A program made the translations under genes and the position numbers. A DNA stretch of 34,065 bases from Ophiosphaerella korrae (Eukaryota > Ascomycota > Dothideomycetes > Pleosporales > Phaeosphaeriaceae), in the NCBI GenBank assembly GCA_028456385.1, contig JALNQF010000406.1, positions 1-34,065 of the forward strand, written 5' to 3'. The stretch's first letter is position 1, and each line of letters starts with the position of its first letter. This document shows, piece by piece, positions 29,001 through 34,065 of this stretch. The notes below the pieces were generated by a model. It ran no database searches. It was not told the origin of the DNA and saw only the letters and a list, made by a program, of their open reading frames with translations.

Positions 29001-30904
29001 TCCTTGTTCGTCTCCGTAGTAAATTTTGTTTTCTTCGAGCACCGTCGTCGGCTGGTCCAGAAAAATGTCTGGTTCCTCGAGGTACCGATCGATTGAAAAT
29101 TTTCCCGGCTGTACTTTGTCAGTATCTAAAGGTGCAATGTGCTGCGATGGAAACGTGTCCTCAAATGAGGCTTGTATGCGCCTAGAACGAAAGTCAGTAT
29201 CAAAATCGAACATTGACCAGTCAGCTCTGGCCGGCTCACCTGCGATATCTGTGAACGAAGAACGAGATCTCGCGATGTATCGGACTCTGTTGCTCTATGA
29301 CCAAGTTTGAGGGCGAAGGCTCTCAACAGATCCGGAAGCATCTCAGATATGCGCTGTAGAGTCTCCCTATCCAACTTAAAATCCATAACCGTGCTGAACA
29401 GCTGTGTAGCCAGGTCATCTATATGGCCTTGATATCGCGGAGGTAACCGAGCTGAAGTTTCGGATGATGTATATGTCGTCGGTGCGGTGTACAGCCCCAA
29501 AGGTTGCACGTTATGCTGGCGGCCTAGTTTTTGCGACTCAAACAACGCTGCATCTTCATAGCTGTCTTCATGGATTGCTTCAAGATGATGCCCCATGGAA
29601 CTCCAGGCCTGTACTGATTTTCCATGAGTTCTAGATGCGTAACCTGAGTCCGTAGGAGTCTCGTCGTGTTGCTGGTTTCGAAATGTTTCTGGCACCTCTT
29701 CAGACTTTCTTTTCCTCTCCAAGACCGATCTAAGCTGGCCGACGCTGGTGAGCGTGTCCGGATGCTCCGCTCCGAGCACCTTCTCGCTCCCTCGCAGAGC
29801 TCGCCGGTGCATCGCTTCCGCCTTGACATGCAGCCCTTGATAGTGCAACACTCGACCGAGAAGATCCCAAGCCTTCACCATTTCTATATCGTCGTCGTTG
29901 GTGCCGCTCTGGCTCTCATAGCTCTCCACTAGCCTGCGGATGGCATCCTCTGCAGCCCTATACCTTCCTTGGGCGATAAGTACGCTTCCAATTTCGTAAA
30001 CCTGATCCTGCAAGCGTGTTTCCTCGTCTCCTCTATATTGAGGCTGTGCATCAATATCCATCTCGCTTTCGAACGTGCTTGGACCATGAACGAAGCTGGG
30101 CTGGAGTTCCACGAGAGATTGATGTGCTATAGCTGTACTTTCCCCCCCAAAGGCGCTTGCCTGGGGACGCACGATGCTCGAGACTGACAGGGCAGGAGAC
30201 GGCATCGGCGGACTCTGCGCCGCGAGATATATGCCTTCGGGCGACAAGACCGAAGCCGCCGGCGAATATACAGAGATTGGCACGGGCGAGCCTCGCTCAG
30301 AGATCGTATGGCATGTTACAGCAGACGGCGTGGCTCCGGTGCGTTAGCAAAGAAAAGTCAATTCGTCTGGCACTGACTTACATGCTGCTGGACTGGGGGC
30401 ATACAGAGAGTCGTACCACTTCATCCATTGCTCAATCTCCTGCGGCTTGACGTTGCTGTCTTTGCCCCACTGGCTGATGCGCGTTCGATACTGCCGTAGC
30501 CTGCGGACGCATCTGTGTCAGCCCAACGCTTGGGGCTCCCACTCCGTCTTGCACGAAAAGGAGCGACTTACTCGGCTTTGAAGCTATACTCTTCCTCGAT
30601 CATCTGCTTCACCTTTGACAAGGGTAGATTTTGCACGATATGCAAGTCGAGGATGCGCTCCTTATACGGCTCCCAGTCTAATCGCGCGAAGAGCCGCCGC
30701 CTTGCGCCTTCGCGGCCGAGCTGGCGGACCCAGGGGTGATGGGGGCCCTGCAGACGCAAACGTAAATGTAGAGGTCTGGTCGACGCCGTTCCATCCGTGC
30801 AGTTGCTGAGCCGGAAGACCATCGTGGTTTGCAGAATCCGAGGGCTCGAATTGAGGCGGGTGGGCTGGCGCCAGGTCAGGCAGGTTGCGCGGCGGGAAGT
30901 CCAT
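26001..30904 (-). pseudogene. Clr5 - TPR - large C-terminal domain protein, broken
   Basis: Minus strand from ATG 30904 (MDFPPRNLPDLAP). Exon 1 holds most of a Clr5 domain (LDWEPYKERILDLHIVQ, MIEEEYSFKAE). Introns at 30501-30571, 30292-30381, 29182-29239 and 27739-27791 are phase-consistent except the third. Exon 3 has TPR units (GRYRAAEDAIRRLVESYE, VLGAEHPDTLTSV) and LPDLLRAFALKLG. The rest is a conserved domain of unknown function: YRWLVASLKREATLTRA, ARHVVGWSRDCEYNAG, FVVLWDEAEKRGWLVNGTSA, RKHLEGWDFKELATG, WVDLTRFIDAVTLFG, then a low-complexity tail. Lesions: frameshifts at a C-run near 30745, near 29181, 28930, 28700, in a T-run near 28350, near 28230, 27380, at a 9-A/T run near 27230, near 26640 and near 26430. 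The Clr5 domain is known from fission yeast silencing factor Clr5; role here unknown. The frame ends at 26001 beside the pogo relic, so its C-terminus was probably lost to that insertion. Confidence 0.82.
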
Positions 30905-31168
30905 CCTTAGTGGTACGAAAACACGGAAGTGGCTGGTCGCCAAACGTTATAGGGTATGCGAAGTAAAGAGTGCCTGCTTAGGACAAGAACAAGGTTAGGG
31001 GGCGCTCTATATTCTATGTTGCGGTTAGCAGTGAGGCAGTGAGGTGTTGCACGTCACGCTGGATGAAGGTGATGGCAGCGTGGGGCTGGCGGAGCGTCCG
31101 TGCGCGAGCGATCCTGGCGGTTCAACGCTGAGTGTTGACACTGCTCCCAATCCTTGTGTCGGGTGCAG
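30905..31168. other. Upstream flank of Clr5-TPR gene and Tc1 target site
   Basis: About 265 bp between the Clr5-TPR start and the Tc1 element. No further gene. The sequence continues across the Tc1 insertion at 32489. Confidence 0.4.
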
Positions 31169-31170
31169 TA

Positions 31171-32486
31171 CTACTATGGTACAGGGCATAGGTAGTATAG
31201 GTGGGTCCCGGGCGGCAGGGGTGCGCAGCAGTGGCGTAAGCCTAATTCAGTTTTATTTTACATACAATTTCAGTAAGGCGTGTGACCACCTTCAGCGTCA
31301 ATCACTGCCTGGCATCGTGCTGGCATGCTGTCAATGAGCTGTCTCAACAGCCTCTGGTGTAATACTATCCCAGGCTTCCTGGACTATCTCACGTAGCTGG
31401 TCATATGTACGCTGCCTTGCCTCCAGGTAGATCTGGGTAGTTGAGTTTCTATATAATCCTTCATCTTGTTCCAGACTGCTTCAATTAGGTTCATGTCTAG
31501 AGAGTAGGCTGGCCAGAACATAGGGTAGATACCACGCTCGTGGAGCTCCTCTCGAGTAAATGACGCAGAGTGACCTGGTGCACCATCCTGCATAAATCTT
31601 AAGTGAGGATTTAGACGTAGCCAGCTATGGACAAGAGGGACTGTCCTCTCGCAGTAGCTCTCCTTGTTGATACTTTTCCACTCCTTCTCCCAGAAGAGAG
31701 ACGGTCCCTTTGTTATACCAGAGAAGCAGCCCCAGAACATCCATCCTCGCTTCTTACGAAGCTTCTCGACTATGCATGTATCGCCAAGCTCCCCGCCAGG
31801 TCTCCTTGTTACCCACGTCCTCTTATGCCTTCCTCCTGTAACCCACGTCTCATCTGACCACGAGATTGTCCACCACTGATATGGCCCCCATCCGACGTAG
31901 TCTTGTGCCCATTGCAGTCGTATCTGTTTATTGGCTTCAGAGAGAGGTGGCTTTGCACGGGAAATACGCCGTACATACCCTCTGCGACGTAAAGCATAAC
32001 GAATAACGTATTCCTTAACATTCCAATGAGCAAAGGGACCCTCTGCAAGACGCTTATAGGACATCTAGCGTGCTTCATTGCCAAATCGTGAGTGACAGAC
32101 AAAAGTGATAAGCTCATCGACTTCAGCGTCACTGAGAGATGGCTTAGGACCGGTTCGCTTCTTGGGCGTAACGCATTTAGCGTGGACAGCGTAGCCGACC
32201 TGTCTCTCTGTCACCTTAAGATGGGCCGCTATCTACTGCTGGGTATGGCCGGCTGAATGGAGTGTCTGAATTTGAAGTCGTTCATCGCGAGAAAGATACC
32301 GGTGACGCGGCGTTGATGGAGGCATCATGACTGAGGAGAGGATGTAGACATGCAGGCAACTGAAAATCACAGATTTCAATACAAAAATACAGAGGATTTG
32401 ATGTGAAACAGTCGGGTTAGAGAGGTATCGCTTAACCCCTGCCGCCCGGGACCCACCTACACTACCTATGCCCTGTACCATAGTAG
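31171..32486 (-). mobile_element. Complete Tc1/mariner-type element with TIRs and TA duplication
   Basis: Terminal inverted repeats of about 50 bp with one mismatch (outer end CTACTATGGTACAGGGCATA) lie at 31171-31222 and 32436-32486. TA dinucleotides flank both ends (31169-31170 and 32487-32488), the hallmark target duplication of this superfamily. Length 1316 bp. The single gene inside runs on the minus strand. Ends and target site are nearly perfect, so insertion is recent relative to the RIP-decayed flanks of the window. Confidence 0.93.
31270..32328 (-). pseudogene. Tc1-type transposase with nonsense codons
   Basis: ATG at 32328 (MMPPSTPRHRYLSRDERLQI) through the HTH region, then catalytic motifs SWSDETWVTGG (first Asp), RFMQDGAPGHSA (second Asp) and SLDMNLIEAVWNKMK (Glu), and a C-terminus ending DAEGGHTPY with TGA at 31270-31272. 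DDE residues are intact. Lesions: TAG at 32233-32235 (QQ-stop-IAAHL, from CAG), TAG at 32065-32067 (NEAR-stop-MSYK, from TGG), and frameshifts near 31410-31430 and about 31337. The two nonsense changes are C-to-T or G-to-A transitions, as RIP would make. The longest remaining frame, 31384-32064, still spans the DDE core. Confidence 0.9.
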
Positions 32487-32488
32487 TA

Positions 32489-32924
32489 ATATTCCGAGCG
32501 TTTCTGCGATCCGCACAGCCGCATACCCCACGCGGGTGGATGAAGTGAGACGTGCCGGGTCGGTGATTCGGATCCGCTGGAGGTACCGATTGACGCGGCC
32601 GTCCTGCATGCAATTTGCGTCCTGCAGCGCGCATAGGGCTGATAATGACTTCCTCACATTTAAGTTAGTCCAACCCCGAAGTCGCACCTGCTTTTCTGAT
32701 TGACACAGGGACAGCAAGGTATAGCTAACGAACAGTGCCAGGCGCCAAAAGACACCGTGGAGGATAAGCCATTGAGCATGTGAGGATCATTCTTAAAGAG
32801 GAACAATGCGCCACACCGAAGACAAAGACAGCATAGCTTGAAAGAGATAGTACTATTCGATACCACGCTCATGTAAGCAAGCTAAATGCACGCTAGTACA
32901 ACAAACAAAGAAATCACTCAAAAC
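32489..32924. other. Right flank of Tc1 insertion, no gene recognised
   Basis: About 435 bp continuing the sequence interrupted by the Tc1 element. A minus-strand Cys-rich frame (32660-32872) has no start context or domain and is not called. The last bases (CAACAAACAAAG...CAAAAC) form an adenine-rich leader before the ATG at 32925. Confidence 0.35.
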
Positions 32925-33062
32925 ATGGCGGACTTCAAGGGTACCGTCTATCCACCAACGGCGGAAACTCTCGGAAAGCATCTTCATCCACTCAAATCGA
33001 ACTTGATGACTCGGGAAAATTTCTCTATTGAACGAGCTGTCTTCTCAAGAATCCGAATTTAA
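32925..33062 (+). CDS. Short open frame with strong start context, possibly broken gene start
   Basis: ATG at 32925 lies in a near-ideal context (CAAAACATGGCG) behind an A-rich leader. It opens 45 codons (MADFKGTVYPPTAETLGKHL, then SNLMTRENFSIERAV) to a TAA at 33060-33062. A second plus frame (33028-33243) with a protein-like look (KRGLACLEKKLGWIDNLAID) overlaps its end, so a frameshifted longer gene is possible. No family recognised. Confidence 0.3.
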   Translation: MADFKGTVYPPTAETLGKHLHPLKSNLMTRENFSIERAVFSRIRI

Positions 33063-33309
33063 GAGAGGTCTTGCATGTCTTGAAAAAAAACTGGGGTGGA
33101 TTGATAATTTGGCAATTGACGGCATCGACGAATCGACGTATTGCCACAACGACCACGAAACAAAATCCAAAGAAAAGCTGGGATCCTATAAGCCAGATAG
33201 CCATAGAATATTTATTTATTTAAAACAACGTCTATATACCTAAAAAGCGAGGTTTTAGGATGGCTTTTTCACAAAATTGTCCCGCTACACCGTGCGTCCC
33301 GCGACTCAG
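33063..33309. other. Flank with dispersed motif, no gene called
   Basis: Contains the overlapping 33028-33243 frame mentioned with the preceding feature and the motif ACACCGTGCGTCC (33287-33299) also seen at 16168-16180. LTR homology starts just after it. Confidence 0.35.
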
Positions 33310-33545
33310 GGATAGACCTTAGCCCTGCGCTCTATCTATGTATCTACGCTGCGGCCGCCTCGGCTGGGGTCTCTCGAGACGCTGGCGGGCTAGATCCTCA
33401 GTACCCCTTCTGTTGAGGCGCTAGTTTCTTTGTTGTATCAGTTATGCTAACGTAGTCCATCTCCTAGCATGTGAGATCCTTTGTTCGTGAGGGCCGAGGC
33501 TGCCATCTTTTAGCTGCGGCGATCGTCGCACACGCTCATCTGACA
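33310..33545 (+). mobile_element. LTR-like element, copy 3, 5'-truncated
   Basis: Matches the minus strand of 18347-18882 from the block GCCCTGCGCTCTATCTATG to the end CTCATCTGACA at 33545, with shared CTGTTGAGG, TTTGTTGTATCAGTTATG-like and GAGGCTGCCATCTTT blocks. The first about 90 bp of the LTR, including the TGTCAGATTTG start, are missing, and the 12-bp tandem array is absent. Orientation equals copy 1. Confidence 0.75.
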
Positions 33546-33612
33546 GGATCTTAGCGATTGACCTAACGATACTAGTGCGAGATGCTAATAAATAGCAGCT
33601 AGCAGGTAAATA

Positions 33613-33985
33613 ATAGGTAGAGCACTTGATAAACTCAATTCTTACCCCTACGTATACAATAAGTATGTAAGTAACTATACAAATCTAATACCTCTTTAGG
33701 TATATATATATATATATATAAGCGTATATTTAGTCTAGCTTGCGTTAGATTACAGAATATCTCTTATACCTAAACATCCTTAGTGTAGCTAGTTAAAAGT
33801 AACTATATTACAGTACAATAACTTGAGGTTAAACAATAAATTAGTAGGTCCCCTTACGTAAGGCACGCTAACAGAAAGGATAAATAGGAGTAGAAAGTAA
33901 TACTAGAATAAATATAATCAACTCACATCAGAATATCAATTCATTAGTTTAACTAAACGCAATTCTTACAAGATAAAGGATATTT
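33613..33985. repeat. AT-rich RIP-type repeat, right copy
   Basis: Direct-orientation relative of the left-end repeat: TAGGTAGAG, TTCTTACCCCTAC and ATCTAATACC blocks match 119-190, and GGTTAAACAATAAATTAGTAG through GAATAAA match about 578-665. About 320 bp present in the left copy are missing here and partly replaced by a TA microsatellite (about 33700-33720). Differences are mostly transitions. This copy is less AT-biased than the left one. Confidence 0.75.
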
Positions 33986-33990
33986 TTAAA

Positions 33991-34065
33991 GAAGAAGAAG
34001 AAGAAGAAGAAGAAGAAGAAGAAGAAGAAGAAGAAGAAGAAGAAGAAGAAGAAGAAGAAGAAGAA
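33991..34065. repeat. (GAA)25 microsatellite reaching the window edge
   Basis: Seventy-five bases of uninterrupted GAA running off the end of the window. Long pure GAA/TTC tracts can form triplexes and vary in length. It may also mark an assembly end. Confidence 0.95.

Noticed and set aside
32660..32872. Cys-rich minus-strand frame as a small secreted protein
   Set aside because: The cysteines are not in an N-terminal-signal-plus-mature-peptide layout and there is no promoter or conserved feature.
1..34065. Starship giant transposon
   Set aside because: No DUF3435 tyrosine-recombinase captain gene and no matching target-site duplication were found; the flanking repeats are RIP-decayed and in an order that does not fit.

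Overview
The window looks like an accessory, repeat-bounded region of a filamentous ascomycete (Pezizomycotina; a Dothideomycetes/Pleosporales-type genome fits best, but that is recall-based inference). Reasons: short GT-AG introns, HET-domain and STAND (NLR-like) genes, a Clr5-TPR gene, pogo/Fot1 and Tc1-type transposons, and AT-rich stretches in which former coding sequence carries TGG-to-TAG and CAG-to-TAG changes typical of repeat-induced point mutation (RIP). No bacterial operon features, rRNA or tRNA genes were seen.

Layout. 1-1251: AT-rich RIP-type repeat running into a decayed WD40 array. 1252-1847: LTR-like element whose right end supplies the stop codon of a truncated membrane-protein gene (1838-2478, minus). 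3579-5753 (minus): C-terminal three quarters of a HET/NB-ARC/TPR STAND gene with two nonsense codons and a poly-C frameshift. 5800-7799 (plus): broken conserved fungal gene. 8591-10712 (plus): intact two-exon HET gene with a TATA box. 11177-12002 (minus): intact three-exon cupin gene. 12328-12553 (minus): an N-terminal HET half that is phase-compatible with the 5753 fragment. 12671-13402: inverted repeat, internally deleted Tc1 element, and a copy of the 3' flank of the STAND gene. 13551-13881: possible cysteine-rich small protein. 14142-15128 (plus): two-exon kinase-like gene. 15296-18346: unrecognised open frames and an AT-rich relic. 18347-18882: second LTR copy with a 12-bp tandem array. 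19139-23353 (minus): intact 1404-aa HET-ankyrin-ZZ gene with about 22 nearly identical ankyrin repeats. 24109-25936 (minus): decayed pogo/Fot1 transposase sitting at the 3' end of a broken Clr5-TPR gene (26001-30904, minus). 31171-32486: complete but mutated Tc1 element with TIRs and TA duplications. 33310-34065: truncated third LTR copy, a second copy of the left-end AT-rich repeat, and a GAA microsatellite.

How it fits together. Genes of the kind linked to heterokaryon incompatibility or fungal innate recognition dominate: HET, HET-NB-ARC-TPR, HET-ANK-ZZ, a WD40 array of the STAND type, and a kinase-like gene. Few are intact (HET, cupin, kinase-like, HET-ANK-ZZ); the rest are truncated, frameshifted or RIP-decayed, and transposon ends sit at several of the breakpoints. 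I read this as a fast-turnover allorecognition/recognition-gene island. The most interesting points are the highly homogeneous ankyrin array with variation confined to a few positions, and the two HET halves that look like one STAND gene split within an intron by about 6.6 kb of other genes.
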